Shown piece after piece: positions 25,158 through 33,752 of a stretch of DNA of 64,000 nucleotides (position 1 is its first letter; the number at the start of each line of letters is the position of its first letter). Below the pieces are notes generated by a model. The model searched no databases. It saw only the letters and a program-made list of their open reading frames with translations, and was not told where the DNA came from. The DNA is from Streptomyces sp. NBC_01446 (lineage in GTDB: Bacteria > Actinomycetota > Actinomycetes > Streptomycetales > Streptomycetaceae): contig NZ_JAPEPO010000001.1 of the NCBI RefSeq assembly GCF_026340095.1, positions 7,832,501 through 7,896,500 of the forward strand. The letters run 5' to 3'. The position numbers and the translations under genes were made by a program.

Positions 25158-25185
25158 GGCGGGGGCCGGCGTGCCGGCCCCCGCC
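25158..25185. terminator. Bidirectional terminator hairpin
   Basis: A perfect 13-bp stem GGCGGGGGCCGGC with loop GT, followed by CTTACC. It lies in the 47-base gap between the convergent thrS-like and phenylacetate-CoA ligase genes. Confidence 0.75.
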
Positions 25186-25192
25186 TTACCAC

Positions 25193-26488
25193 CTACGCCT
25201 CCCGTCCCCGCAGGTCCACAATGCGCTTGATCTTGCCCACCGACCGCTCCAGCGTCTCCGGGGCCACGACCTCCACGGTCACCGAGACACCGATGCCGTC
25301 CTTCACGCCCGTCGCGATGGCGCGGGCCGCCGCGTCGCGCTCGGAAGCGGTCGCGTCCGCGCGGGCCTCCGCGCGTACCGTCAGGGCGTCCATGCGCCCC
25401 TCGCGGGTCAGCCGGAGCTGGAAGTGCGGGGCGACGCCCGGGGTTCGCAGGACGATCTCCTCGACCTGGGTCGGGAAGAGGTTCACGCCGCGCAGGATCA
25501 CCATGTCGTCGCTGCGGCCCGTCACCTTCTCCATGCGGCGGAAGGAGGGGCGGGCCGTGCCGGGCAGGAGCCGGGTCAGGTCGCGTGTCCGGTAGCGGAT
25601 CACGGGCATGGCCTCCTTGGTGAGCGAGGTGAACACCAGCTCACCCTGCTCACCGTCCGGCAGGACCTCGCCGGTGATCGGGTCGACAACCTCCGGATAG
25701 AACTGGTCCTCCCAGATGTGCAGCCCGTCCTTCGTCTCGACGCACTCCTGGGCGACGCCCGGTCCCATCACCTCCGACAGGCCGTAGATGTCGACGGCGT
25801 CGATGGCGAAGCGCTCCTCGATCTCGCGGCGCATCTCCTCGGTCCACGGTTCGGCGCCGAAGACCCCGACCTTGAGGGACGTGCTGCGCGGGTCGACGCC
25901 CTGGCGCTCGAACTCGTCGAGGATCGTCAGCATGTACGAGGGGGTGACCATGATGACCTCGGGGCGGAAGTCCTGGATCAGCCGCACCTGGCGGGCGGTC
26001 ATGCCGCCGGACGCGGGAATGACCGTGCAGCCGAGCCGCTCGGCGCCGTAGTGCGCGCCGAGCCCGCCCGTGAACAGGCCGTATCCGTACGCGACGTGGA
26101 TCTTGTGGCCGGGCCGGGCGCCCGCCGCGCGCAGGGAGCGCGCCACCATGTCGGCCCACATGGAGAGGTCGTTCTCCGTGTAGCCGACGACGGTGGGCAG
26201 GCCCGTGGTCCCGCTGGACGCGTGCAGCCGGCGCACGTCCGTCTCGGGCACGGCGAACATCCCGAAGGGGTAGTTGTCCCGCAGGTCGGTCTTCGTGGTG
26301 AACGGGAAGCGGGCCAGGTCGGCGAGCGAGCGGCAGTCGTCGGGGTGCATGCCCGCCTTGTCGAAGGACGCGCGGTAGAACGGCACCCGCTCGTACACGC
26401 GGCGCAGTGTCGCCCGCAGCAGCTCCAGCTGCTGTGCGTGCAGCTCCTCGGGGCCGAGCTGTTCCCCCACGTCCAGCAGTTCTGTCAT
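25193..26488 (-). CDS. paaK: Phenylacetate-CoA ligase
   Basis: A 431-residue ligase of the PaaK branch. It has YERVPFYRASFDKAGMHPDD near the N-terminus, the P-loop ASSGTTGLPTVVGYT near residue 91, the PaaK-typical IYGLSEVMGPGVAQEC, and C-terminal RSDDMVILRGVNLFPTQVEE and VGKIKRIVDLR. It makes phenylacetyl-CoA from phenylacetate, ATP and CoA, the first step of aerobic phenylacetate catabolism. The ATG at 26488 with GGGAG upstream is preferred over an ATG at 26566 that would put the operator-like repeat inside the gene. No other paa genes are adjacent, so the rest of the pathway must be encoded elsewhere. Confidence 0.9.
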   Translation of the reverse strand: MTELLDVGEQLGPEELHAQQLELLRATLRRVYERVPFYRASFDKAGMHPDDCRSLADLARFPFTTKTDLRDNYPFGMFAVPETDVRRLHASSGTTGLPTVVGYTENDLSMWADMVARSLRAAGARPGHKIHVAYGYGLFTGGLGAHYGAERLGCTVIPASGGMTARQVRLIQDFRPEVIMVTPSYMLTILDEFERQGVDPRSTSLKVGVFGAEPWTEEMRREIEERFAIDAVDIYGLSEVMGPGVAQECVETKDGLHIWEDQFYPEVVDPITGEVLPDGEQGELVFTSLTKEAMPVIRYRTRDLTRLLPGTARPSFRRMEKVTGRSDDMVILRGVNLFPTQVEEIVLRTPGVAPHFQLRLTREGRMDALTVRAEARADATASERDAAARAIATGVKDGIGVSVTVEVVAPETLERSVGKIKRIVDLRGREA

Positions 26489-26557
26489 CGTCGACCGCAC
26501 TCCCGAGCCCTGAGGGCCGGCCGTCCACCCGGATTCACATAATGGGCGAATCGGCCG

Positions 26558-26571
26558 ACCGATCATTCGGT
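26558..26571. promoter_or_regulatory. ACCGA-N4-TCGGT inverted repeat upstream of paaK
   Basis: ACCGATCATTCGGT lies 70 bases before the paaK ATG. ACCG...CGGT arms recall operators of TetR-type PaaR regulators in actinobacteria, but the match was judged by eye and the regulator is not in the window. Confidence 0.4.
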
Positions 26572-26651
26572 TGATCCGTTCAGGGTCAGTAATTCAAGGG
26601 GCGGGGGCAGGCGTCAAGAGGCGGGACGGAATCAATCGCCGCCGGGTGGCC

Positions 26652-27443
26652 TCAGGCGCCCCCGTCGGGCCTGTGGAGGTATGGAGTGGTGGTGCTCAGA
26701 GCCGTGAAGCCGAGGCGCTCCAGGATCGGGCGGCTCATGCTGGAGGCGTCGACCTGGAGGTAGCGGTAGCCACGCTCGGTGGCTATGCGGGTACGGAACG
26801 CGACGAGGCTGCGGTAGATCCCGCGCCCGCGCCACTCGGCGACCGTGCCGCCGCCCCACAGGCTCGCGAAGTCCGTCCCCGGGTGCGTCTCCATACGGGC
26901 CGCGCTCACCGGCACGTCCCCGGCCAGCGCGAGCACCGCGGGCACGGCGTCCGGGTCCTCGGCGAGCTGGGCGAGGAGCTGGTGGTGGGTGAGGCCGAGA
27001 CTCCGGCCGAAGGCCTTGTCGTGCACCTGCGACATGAGGTCGACGCCCCTCTCGTCGGTGACGGGGAGCAGCCGGATTCCTTCGGGGGGCGGGACGTCCG
27101 TCGGCAGGGCCGCGACCTCGGCGACCAGCAGGGTCTCCACGGGCTCGGGGACGAAGCCGGCGGCCGTGAGTCGCTGTGGAAGGTCGTGCGGCAGGTCGTG
27201 CCCGTACGTCTTCCACTCGAATTCCCGTCCGAGCTCGGTGAAATGTCGTACCTGGGCGGCGATCGCCGCGTCCGCCGAGCTCTCGTCGAGGTCCGACCAC
27301 ACGACGCCGTTCCAGGAGCTGCCCTCGGCGCCGGTCTGCCGCACCACGCCGTCCACCCGCTCGACCCGCGCGCCGGGGCCGTCGGGCTTGGCGTCCCGCC
27401 TCAACTGCCGGTCGAACCGGGACAACACCGCTTGATGATCCAT
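26652..27443 (-). CDS. GNAT-family N-acetyltransferase
   Basis: A 263-residue protein. The C-terminal half has the GNAT fold pattern: VPVSAARMETHPGTDFASLWGGGTV, then the acetyl-CoA-binding EWRGRGIYRSLVAFRTRIATERG (R/Q-x-x-G-x-G/A type) and LQVDASSMSRPILERLGFTAL. The N-terminal half is variable and may bind the acceptor. The ATG at 27443 has GGAG upstream; longer in-frame starts run into sequence without coding character. The acceptor is unknown, and it is not clearly in an operon with its neighbours. Confidence 0.85.
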   Translation of the reverse strand: MDHQAVLSRFDRQLRRDAKPDGPGARVERVDGVVRQTGAEGSSWNGVVWSDLDESSADAAIAAQVRHFTELGREFEWKTYGHDLPHDLPQRLTAAGFVPEPVETLLVAEVAALPTDVPPPEGIRLLPVTDERGVDLMSQVHDKAFGRSLGLTHHQLLAQLAEDPDAVPAVLALAGDVPVSAARMETHPGTDFASLWGGGTVAEWRGRGIYRSLVAFRTRIATERGYRYLQVDASSMSRPILERLGFTALSTTTPYLHRPDGGA

Positions 27444-27571
27444 GCGGCCACTCCAGCACTGGAAGGCCGGGGCGGCAAACGGTTTGTGCCCCGGTACGCG
27501 GATGCCCCGGTGCGCGGATGCGTCGCGCCCCGAGCGCTTGCCGTGTCCGTTGGGTCCGTCGTCGTGTCCCG

Positions 27572-29188
27572 TTAGGAGCCGTCCGCCGCCACCGCCCGCG
27601 CCCACCGGTAGTCCGCCTTGCCGCTGGGTGAGCGCTGGATCCGGTCGGTCAGGACGAGCTGGCGGGGGATCTTGTAGCCCGCGAGGCGGGTGCGGCAGTG
27701 GGTCTGGATGTCGTCGAGCGAGGGCGGTGCCGCGCCGTCGCGCAGCTGGACCACGGCGGCGACATGGTTCCCCCACTTCGCGTCGGGCACTCCGGCGACC
27801 AGCGCGTCGTACACGTCCGGATGGGACTTGAGGGCCTGCTCGACCTCTTCCGGATACACCTTCTCACCGCCCGTGTTGATGCACTGCGACCCGCGCCCGA
27901 GGACGGTGACGATGCCCTCCTCGTCGACCGTGGCCATGTCCCCGAGCAGCACCCACCGCTCGTCGCCCTTCTGGAAGAACGTCTCGGCCGTCTTCGCGGG
28001 GTCGTTGTAGTAGCCGAGCGGGACGTGCCCGCGCTGGGCGATGCGGCCCGGCTCTCCGGGAGCGATCGGCTCGTACGTCGCCGGATCTACCACCTGGGTA
28101 CGAGAGTTGACCCGGAGGCGGAAGCCCTTCTCCGGACCCGAGTCGTCCGTCGCCGTGCCGTTGAAGCCGGACTCGGAGGAGCCGAAGTTGTTCAGGAGCA
28201 TCACGTTCGGGACGAGCGCCTGGAACTGCGCGCGCACCGTCTCCGACATGATCGCGCCCGACGACGAGACGCTGAACATCGACGAGCAGTCCGTGCCCTT
28301 CATGGGCCCGTTCAGCGCGTCGATCAGGGGCCGCAGCATCGCGTCCCCGACGAGCGACATGCTCGTCACCTTCTCCTTCTCGACCGTGCGCAGGACCTCT
28401 TCGGGCACGAACTTCGTGTGGATGACGATGCGTTGGCCGAAGTTGAAGCCGATGAAGGCGGTGAGGGTGGAGGTGCCGTGCATCAGGGGAGGCGTGGGGA
28501 AGAAGGTGATCCCGTCGCCGCCGGCCGCGACGCGCTCGGACAGCTCCTCCGGCCTGCTCACCGGCTCGCCCGTCGGGGCGCCGCCGCCGAGCCCCGAGAA
28601 GAACAGGTCCTCCTGGCGCCACATCACGCCCTTGGGCATGCCGGTCGTGCCGCCCGTGTAGATGATGAAGAGGTCGTCGGCCGAGCGCGGCCCGAAGCCG
28701 CGCTCCGGCGAGCCCGCGGCCTCCGCCTCCGTGAAGTCCACGGCCTTGACGGGCGGCGCGCCGGTCGGCGCGGTCCCCACGCGCACGAGGTGGCGCAGCT
28801 TCTCCGTCTGCGGCAGAGCGGCCGCGACGCGCTCGGTGAACTCGGCGTCGAAGACGAGCGCCGCGAGGTCGGCGTCGCGGTAGAGGTAGACCAGCTCCTC
28901 TTCCACGTAGCGGTAGTTGACATTGACCGGGACGATCCGTGCCTTGAGGCAGGCCAGCACCGTCTGGAGGTACTCGATGCCGTTGTAGAGGTGCAGGCCC
29001 AGGTGTTCGCCGGGGCGGATCCCGCTGTCGATCAGATGGTGGGCGAGGCGGTTGGCCGCCGCGTCGAGTCCGGCATAGGTGAGCCGGCGCTCCGCGCCCG
29101 TGCCGGGATGGTCGATGTGCACGAGCGCCTCGCGGTCCGGGACCACGTCGACGACCGACTCGAACAGGTCGGCAAGGTTGTACTCCAC
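27572..29188 (-). CDS. Acyl-CoA synthetase, FadD19-like
   Basis: A 538-residue ligase. The GTG at 29188 is chosen over an ATG at 29212 because AGGAGGAG lies just upstream of the GTG. It has the FadD19/FadD17-type P-loop IIYTGGTTGMPKGVMWRQED near residue 174, NNFGSSESGFNGTA, GDMATVDEEGIVTVLGRGSQ and the C-terminal QRSPSGKADYRWARAVA, all resembling mycobacterial FadD19, which activates C24-branched sterol side-chain acids. It is divergent from an EchA19-like gene with an operator-like repeat between, as fadD19 and echA19 are divergent in Mycobacterium. The true substrate is unknown; a branched or steroid-like acid is the leading guess. Confidence 0.87.
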   Translation of the reverse strand: MEYNLADLFESVVDVVPDREALVHIDHPGTGAERRLTYAGLDAAANRLAHHLIDSGIRPGEHLGLHLYNGIEYLQTVLACLKARIVPVNVNYRYVEEELVYLYRDADLAALVFDAEFTERVAAALPQTEKLRHLVRVGTAPTGAPPVKAVDFTEAEAAGSPERGFGPRSADDLFIIYTGGTTGMPKGVMWRQEDLFFSGLGGGAPTGEPVSRPEELSERVAAGGDGITFFPTPPLMHGTSTLTAFIGFNFGQRIVIHTKFVPEEVLRTVEKEKVTSMSLVGDAMLRPLIDALNGPMKGTDCSSMFSVSSSGAIMSETVRAQFQALVPNVMLLNNFGSSESGFNGTATDDSGPEKGFRLRVNSRTQVVDPATYEPIAPGEPGRIAQRGHVPLGYYNDPAKTAETFFQKGDERWVLLGDMATVDEEGIVTVLGRGSQCINTGGEKVYPEEVEQALKSHPDVYDALVAGVPDAKWGNHVAAVVQLRDGAAPPSLDDIQTHCRTRLAGYKIPRQLVLTDRIQRSPSGKADYRWARAVAADGS

Positions 29189-29271
29189 CGCTCCTCCTGA
29201 CCCAGGCGCCATCTCGATGTGGCCGTCATCTCAGCAGAGGCGCAGGGAACAGGGAAGGGCTCCCGCACAAG

Positions 29272-29293
29272 AAATCTGACTGACTGTCAGAAA
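29272..29293. promoter_or_regulatory. Shared 22-bp operator-like site (copy 2), between fadD19-like and echA19-like genes
   Basis: AAATCTGAC-TGACT-GTCAGAAA, an inverted repeat with 6-bp arms TCTGAC/GTCAGA. It sits in the 196-base divergent promoter region, so it could control both directions, and it is nearly identical in flanks to 16711-16732. Confidence 0.65.
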
Positions 29294-29384
29294 ACTCTTG
29301 AACTGGCCACCCGCCTACTGCAACCTGTTCTCGCATCCGAGACGTACGCGGCAGCCGAGACGCATCCGAGACGGGAGCACGGCC

Positions 29385-30221
29385 ATGGGTGGCACGGAAC
29401 ACGACGCGGGACACGGGGCGGGTCACGGGACGGAACACCTCACGGTGCGGCGCGAGGGCGCCACCCTCGTACTCACCCTCAACAGGCCCGAGGCCAAGAA
29501 CGCGCTCTCCCTGCCGATGCTGGTCGGCCTCTACGACGGATGGGTCGCCGCCGACGAGGACGACTCGGTCCGGTCAATCGTCCTGACCGGCGCGGGCGGC
29601 ACGTTCTGCGCGGGCATGGACCTCAAGGCCCTCGCCGGCAAAGGGATGGAGGGCGAGCAGTACCGGGACCGGCTCAAGGCCGACCCCGACCTGCACTGGA
29701 AGGCGATGCTGCGCCATCACCGGCCCCGCAAACCCGTGATCGCCGCTGTCGAGGGCTACTGCGTGGCCGGCGGCACGGAGATCCTCCAGGGCACCGACAT
29801 CCGCGTCGCCGCCGAGACCGCGACCTTCGGCCTCTCCGAGGTCAAGCGCGCCCTCTTCCCGATCGGCGGTTCCACGGTGCGGCTTCAGCGGCAGATCCCG
29901 CGCACCCACGCCCTGGAGATGCTGCTGACCGGCAGGCACTACAGCGCGGCCGAGGCCCTCTCCATCGGGCTCATCGGCAGTGTCGTCCCGGCCGGCACCG
30001 CGCTCGACAAGGCCCTGGAGATCGCCGAGCAGGTCAACGCCTGCGGCCCGCTCGCGGTGGAGGCGGTGAAGGCCTCGGTGTACGAGACCGCCGAGATGAC
30101 CGAGACCGACGGCCTCAAGTCCGAACTGGAGCGCGGCTGGCCGATCTTCGCCACCGAGGACGCGAAGGAAGGCCCCAGGGCCTTCGCCGAGAAGCGTCCC
30201 GCCGTCTACCGGCGCGCGTGA
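29385..30221 (+). CDS. Enoyl-CoA hydratase, EchA19-like
   Basis: A 278-residue crotonase. Its signatures are LTLNRPEAKNALS, the oxyanion-hole segment GGTFCAGMDLKAL, AVEGYCVAGGTEILQGTDIR with the catalytic-loop region, LTGRHYSAAEALSIGLIGSVV and the C-terminal DAKEGPRAFAEKRP. The GTEILQGTDIR and EGPRAFAEKR segments closely resemble mycobacterial EchA19, a hydratase of sterol side-chain beta-oxidation. The ATG at 29385 has GGGAG upstream. The next gene follows after 28 bases, so it leads a four-gene operon. Confidence 0.88.
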   Translation: MGGTEHDAGHGAGHGTEHLTVRREGATLVLTLNRPEAKNALSLPMLVGLYDGWVAADEDDSVRSIVLTGAGGTFCAGMDLKALAGKGMEGEQYRDRLKADPDLHWKAMLRHHRPRKPVIAAVEGYCVAGGTEILQGTDIRVAAETATFGLSEVKRALFPIGGSTVRLQRQIPRTHALEMLLTGRHYSAAEALSIGLIGSVVPAGTALDKALEIAEQVNACGPLAVEAVKASVYETAEMTETDGLKSELERGWPIFATEDAKEGPRAFAEKRPAVYRRA

Positions 30222-30249
30222 AGCCCTCCGACCGTCAAGGAGTCATGAA

Positions 30250-31197
30250 GTGCCCGAAGTCCTCAAAGCCCCGCTCGTCGTCGAGTTCCCCTTCACCCGC
30301 TCGCTCGGCCCCGTCCAGAGCGCGTTCCTGACCGGCCTGCGCGAACGCACCGTCCTCGGCGTGAAGACCACCGACGGCAAGGTCATGGTCCCGCCCGTCG
30401 AGTACGACCCCGTCACCGCCGACGAGCTCCGCGACCTCGTCGAGGTCGAGCCCACCGGCACGGTCACCACCTGGGCCTGGAACCCCGAACCCCGCCGCGG
30501 CCAGCCCCTCGACGCCCCCTTCGCCTGGGTCCTGGTCAAGCTCGACGGCGCGGACACCGGCCTCCTGCACGCCCTCGACGCACCCGGCCCCGACGCCGTG
30601 ACCACCGGCATGCGCGTCCGCGTCCGCTGGGCCGCCGAACGCACCGGCGCCATCACCGACATCGCCTGCTTCGAGCCGTACGAGGGGGCGGCGGCCGAGG
30701 CCGAACCCGCCGCGCACGACGGGCAGTTCGACGACGCGGTCAGCGGGATCGTCGCCGAGGCCCGTCTCGACTACGTGTACTCCCCGGGCCGCGCCCAGAC
30801 CGCCTACATCAACGCCCTCGCCGACCGCCGCACCGTCGGCGAACGCTGCCCGTCGTGCCGCAAGGTCTACGTCCCGCCGCGCGGCGCCTGCCCCACCTGC
30901 GGCGTCGCCACGACCGACCGGGTCGAAGTCGGCCCGGCCGGCACCGTCACCACCTTCTGCATCGTCAACGTCAAGGCCAAGAACCTCGACATCGAACTGC
31001 CCTACGTCTACGCCCACATCGCACTCGACGGCGCCGACCTCGCGCTCCACGGCCGCATCGCCGGCATCCCCTACGACCAGGTGCGGATGGGCCTCAGGGT
31101 CGAGCCCGTCTGGACCGAGGGCGGCCGCTACCCCGACCACTACCGGCCCACCGGCGAACCGGACGCCGACTACGACACGTACAAGGAGCTGGTCTAG
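30250..31197 (+). CDS. Double OB-fold (DUF35) zinc-ribbon protein, partner of Ltp-type thiolases
   Basis: A 315-residue protein made of two DUF35 units. The first (about 1-145) has an OB fold (VEPTGTVTTWAW) without cysteines. The second (about 165-315) has a zinc ribbon RCPSCRKVYVPPRGACPTCG and an OB fold (VGPAGTVTTFCIV). DUF35 proteins form complexes with Ltp-type thiolases and stabilise acyl-CoA binding in steroid side-chain cleavage. Its stop abuts the next ATG (TAG-ATG). The tandem form resembles the DUF35 gene found before ltp4 and ltp3 in Mycobacterium. The GTG start has AGGAG upstream. Confidence 0.85.
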   Translation: MPEVLKAPLVVEFPFTRSLGPVQSAFLTGLRERTVLGVKTTDGKVMVPPVEYDPVTADELRDLVEVEPTGTVTTWAWNPEPRRGQPLDAPFAWVLVKLDGADTGLLHALDAPGPDAVTTGMRVRVRWAAERTGAITDIACFEPYEGAAAEAEPAAHDGQFDDAVSGIVAEARLDYVYSPGRAQTAYINALADRRTVGERCPSCRKVYVPPRGACPTCGVATTDRVEVGPAGTVTTFCIVNVKAKNLDIELPYVYAHIALDGADLALHGRIAGIPYDQVRMGLRVEPVWTEGGRYPDHYRPTGEPDADYDTYKELV

Positions 31198-32244
31198 ATG
31201 CGAGAGGTAGCGATCGTCGCCTTCGCGCAGAGCGACCATCTGCGCACCACCGACGAACTCTCCGAGGTCGACATGGTGATGCCGGTGCTGCACCAAGTGC
31301 TGGCGCAGACCGGTCTGAAGACCAGCGACATCGGCTTCACCTGCTCCGGCTCCTCCGACTATCTCGCGGGCCGCGCGTTCTCCTTCACCATGACCCTCGA
31401 CGGCGTGGGCGCCTGGCCGCCGATCTCCGAGTCCCACGTGGAGATGGACGGGGCCTGGGCGATGTACGAGGCCTGGGTCAAGCTCCTCACCGGCGAGGTC
31501 GACACGGCGCTCGTCTACTCGTACGGCAAGTCCTCGCCCGGCTCCGTGCGCGATGTGCTCACCCGCCAGCTCGACCCGTACTACGTGGCCCCGCTGTGGC
31601 CGGACTCCGTCGCGCTCGCCGCACTCCAGGCACAAGCCCTGATCGACGCGGGCGAGACCGACGAACCCGCGCTCGCCGGTATCGCCGCACGGAGCCGGGA
31701 GTCCGCATCGTCCAACCCCCACGCACAGGTGAAGGGTTCGGTGCCACAGGGCGACTACGAGGTGCAGCCGCTGCGCAAGGGCGACTGCCCGCCGGTCGGC
31801 GACGGCGCCGTCGCCGTGATCCTCGCCGCCGGTGACAAGGCCCGCGAACTGTGCGAGCGGCCCGCCTGGATCCGCGGCATGGACCACCGCATCGAGGCGC
31901 ACAGCCTCGGCGTACGCGACCTCACCGACTCCCCCTCCACGCGGCTGGCCGCCGAGCGGGCGGGCGCCTTCGAACGGCCCGTGGACACCGCTGAGCTGCA
32001 CGCCCCGTTCACCTCACAGGAGGTCGTCCTGCGCAAGGCGCTGAAGCTGGGCGACGGCGTGGCCGTGAACCCCTCCGGTGGCGCGCTCGCCGCCAACCCG
32101 GTCATGGCCGCGGGTCTGCTGCGGATCGGCGAGGCCGCCGCCCGTATCCACCGCGGCGAGTCCGACCGGGCCCTCGCGCACGCCACCTCCGGCCCCTGCC
32201 TCCAGCAGAACCTGGTCGCCGTCCTGGAAGGAGACGCCCGATGA
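31198..32244 (+). CDS. Thiolase-fold lipid-transfer protein, Ltp4-like
   Basis: A 348-residue thiolase-like protein. It starts directly after the DUF35 stop and overlaps the next gene by ATGA. Visible elements are REVAIVAFAQSDHLR at the N-terminus, FTCSGSSDYLAGR near residue 42, GDGAVAVIL, and NPSGGALAANPVMAAGLLRI near the C-terminus. The classical thiolase Cys-His-Cys set is not evident, as in other Ltp proteins, which act as retro-aldolases or in CoA-ester binding rather than as true thiolases. It is probably one subunit of a complex with the DUF35 protein and the next gene product. Confidence 0.83.
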   Translation: MREVAIVAFAQSDHLRTTDELSEVDMVMPVLHQVLAQTGLKTSDIGFTCSGSSDYLAGRAFSFTMTLDGVGAWPPISESHVEMDGAWAMYEAWVKLLTGEVDTALVYSYGKSSPGSVRDVLTRQLDPYYVAPLWPDSVALAALQAQALIDAGETDEPALAGIAARSRESASSNPHAQVKGSVPQGDYEVQPLRKGDCPPVGDGAVAVILAAGDKARELCERPAWIRGMDHRIEAHSLGVRDLTDSPSTRLAAERAGAFERPVDTAELHAPFTSQEVVLRKALKLGDGVAVNPSGGALAANPVMAAGLLRIGEAAARIHRGESDRALAHATSGPCLQQNLVAVLEGDAR

Positions 32245-33428
32245 GCAGTACGGGGCACGCCACGCACAAGGAACCCGTGGCCGTCGTCGGCATCGGCCAG
32301 ACCAAGCACGTCGCGGCCCGCAAGGACGTCTCGATCGCCGGACTCGTCCGCGAGGCCGCACAACGCGCCCTGGAGGACGCCCAGTTGACGTGGGCCGACA
32401 TCGACGCCGTGGTGATCGGCAAGGCGCCCGACTTCTTCGAAGGCGTCATGATGCCCGAGCTGTATCTCGCGGACGCCCTCGGCGCGGTGGGCAAACCGAT
32501 GCTCCGGGTGCACACGGCGGGCTCGGTCGGCGGCTCCACCGCCCTCGTCGCCTCCAACCTCGTGGCGTCCCGAGTCCACAAGACCGTCCTCACCCTCGCC
32601 TTCGAAAAGCAGTCCGAGTCCAACGCGATGTGGGGCCTGTCCCTGCCGATCCCCTTCACGCAGCCGCTGCTCGCCGGCGCCGGCGGCTTCTTCGCCCCGC
32701 ACGTCCGCGCGTACATGCGGCGCACCGGAGCACCCGACCACGTCGGCTCCCTGGTCGCGTACAAGGACCGGCGCAACGCGCTGAAGAACCCCTACGCGCA
32801 TCTGCACGAGCACGGCATCACCCTGGAGAAGGTCCAGTCCTCGCCGATGCTGTGGGACCCGGTCCGCTACTCCGAGACCTGCCCGTCCTCCGACGGCGCG
32901 TGCGCCATGATCCTCACCGACCGTGCGGGCGCGGCCCGTTCACCGCAGCCGCCGGCGTGGATGCACGGTGGCGCGATGCGAAGCGAGCCGACCATGTTCG
33001 CGGGCAAGGACTTCGTCTCGCCGCAGGCCGGGAAGGACTGTGCCGCCGACGTCTACCGCCAGGCGGGCATCGGCGACCCGCGCCGCGAGATCGACGCCGT
33101 CGAGATGTACGTGCCGTTCTCCTGGTACGAGCCGATGTGGCTGGAGAACCTCGGCTTCGCCGACGAGGGCGGGGGCTGGAAGCTCACGGAATCGGGCGTC
33201 ACGGAACTCGACGGCGACCTCCCCGTCAACATGTCGGGCGGCGTCCTGTCCACCAATCCCATCGGCGCCTCCGGCATGATCCGCTTCGCGGAGGCCGCGC
33301 TCCAGGTCCGCGGGCAGGCCGGGGAACACCAGGTCGACGGTGCCCGCAAGGTCCTCGGGCACGCCTACGGCGGCGGCTCGCAGTTCTTCTCGATGTGGCT
33401 CGTCGGGGCGCAGCCGCCCACGTCCTGA
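32241..33428 (+). CDS. Thiolase-fold lipid-transfer protein, Ltp3-like
   Basis: A 395-residue protein with the thiolase N-domain (VAVVGIGQTKHVA), the loop MLRVHTAGSVGGSTALV where a thiolase would carry its nucleophilic Cys but this protein has none, CPSSDGACAMILT, NMSGGVLSTNPIGASGMIRF and the C-terminal GHAYGGGSQFFSMWL. The missing Cys places it with SCP-x/Ltp-type enzymes that cleave carbon bonds by retro-aldol chemistry. It is the last gene of the echA19-DUF35-ltp operon. Confidence 0.85.
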   Translation: MSSTGHATHKEPVAVVGIGQTKHVAARKDVSIAGLVREAAQRALEDAQLTWADIDAVVIGKAPDFFEGVMMPELYLADALGAVGKPMLRVHTAGSVGGSTALVASNLVASRVHKTVLTLAFEKQSESNAMWGLSLPIPFTQPLLAGAGGFFAPHVRAYMRRTGAPDHVGSLVAYKDRRNALKNPYAHLHEHGITLEKVQSSPMLWDPVRYSETCPSSDGACAMILTDRAGAARSPQPPAWMHGGAMRSEPTMFAGKDFVSPQAGKDCAADVYRQAGIGDPRREIDAVEMYVPFSWYEPMWLENLGFADEGGGWKLTESGVTELDGDLPVNMSGGVLSTNPIGASGMIRFAEAALQVRGQAGEHQVDGARKVLGHAYGGGSQFFSMWLVGAQPPTS

Positions 33429-33509
33429 ACGGCTCGCCGCCGCGGCCTGTCCGCCGCGCGGGCCGATCGCTAGGCTGGCGGCGGACGACGAACTGGGAGG
33501 AGCACGGAC

Positions 33510-33752
33510 GTGGCCGAAAGCACCATCGAGCAGCACACGCTCGCGGGTTGGGACAAGCCGGACCTCGATCTGAGTGCCGCGGACTGGCATTCGAGCAGCA
33601 AGGGGCGGGGCGACGTCCAGATCGCCTTCGTCGAAGGCTTCATCGCGATGCGCAACGGCGGCAGTCCCCAGAATCCGTCCCTGATCTTCACGCCCGCGGA
33701 ATGGGGGGCGTTCGTGCTAGGGGCACGCGAGGGGGAGTTCGACCTGACCTGA
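33510..33752 (+). CDS. DUF397 family protein
   Basis: An 80-residue protein. WHSSSKGRGDVQIAFVEGFIAMRN and a C-terminal FTPAEWGAFVLGAREGEFD are the DUF397 hallmarks. These small proteins are abundant in Streptomyces, usually next to an HTH regulator and often acting in development; no regulator is adjacent here. The GTG start has GGGAGGAG upstream. Its stop codon falls inside the first unit of a 15-base tandem repeat. Confidence 0.85.
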   Translation: MAESTIEQHTLAGWDKPDLDLSAADWHSSSKGRGDVQIAFVEGFIAMRNGGSPQNPSLIFTPAEWGAFVLGAREGEFDLT

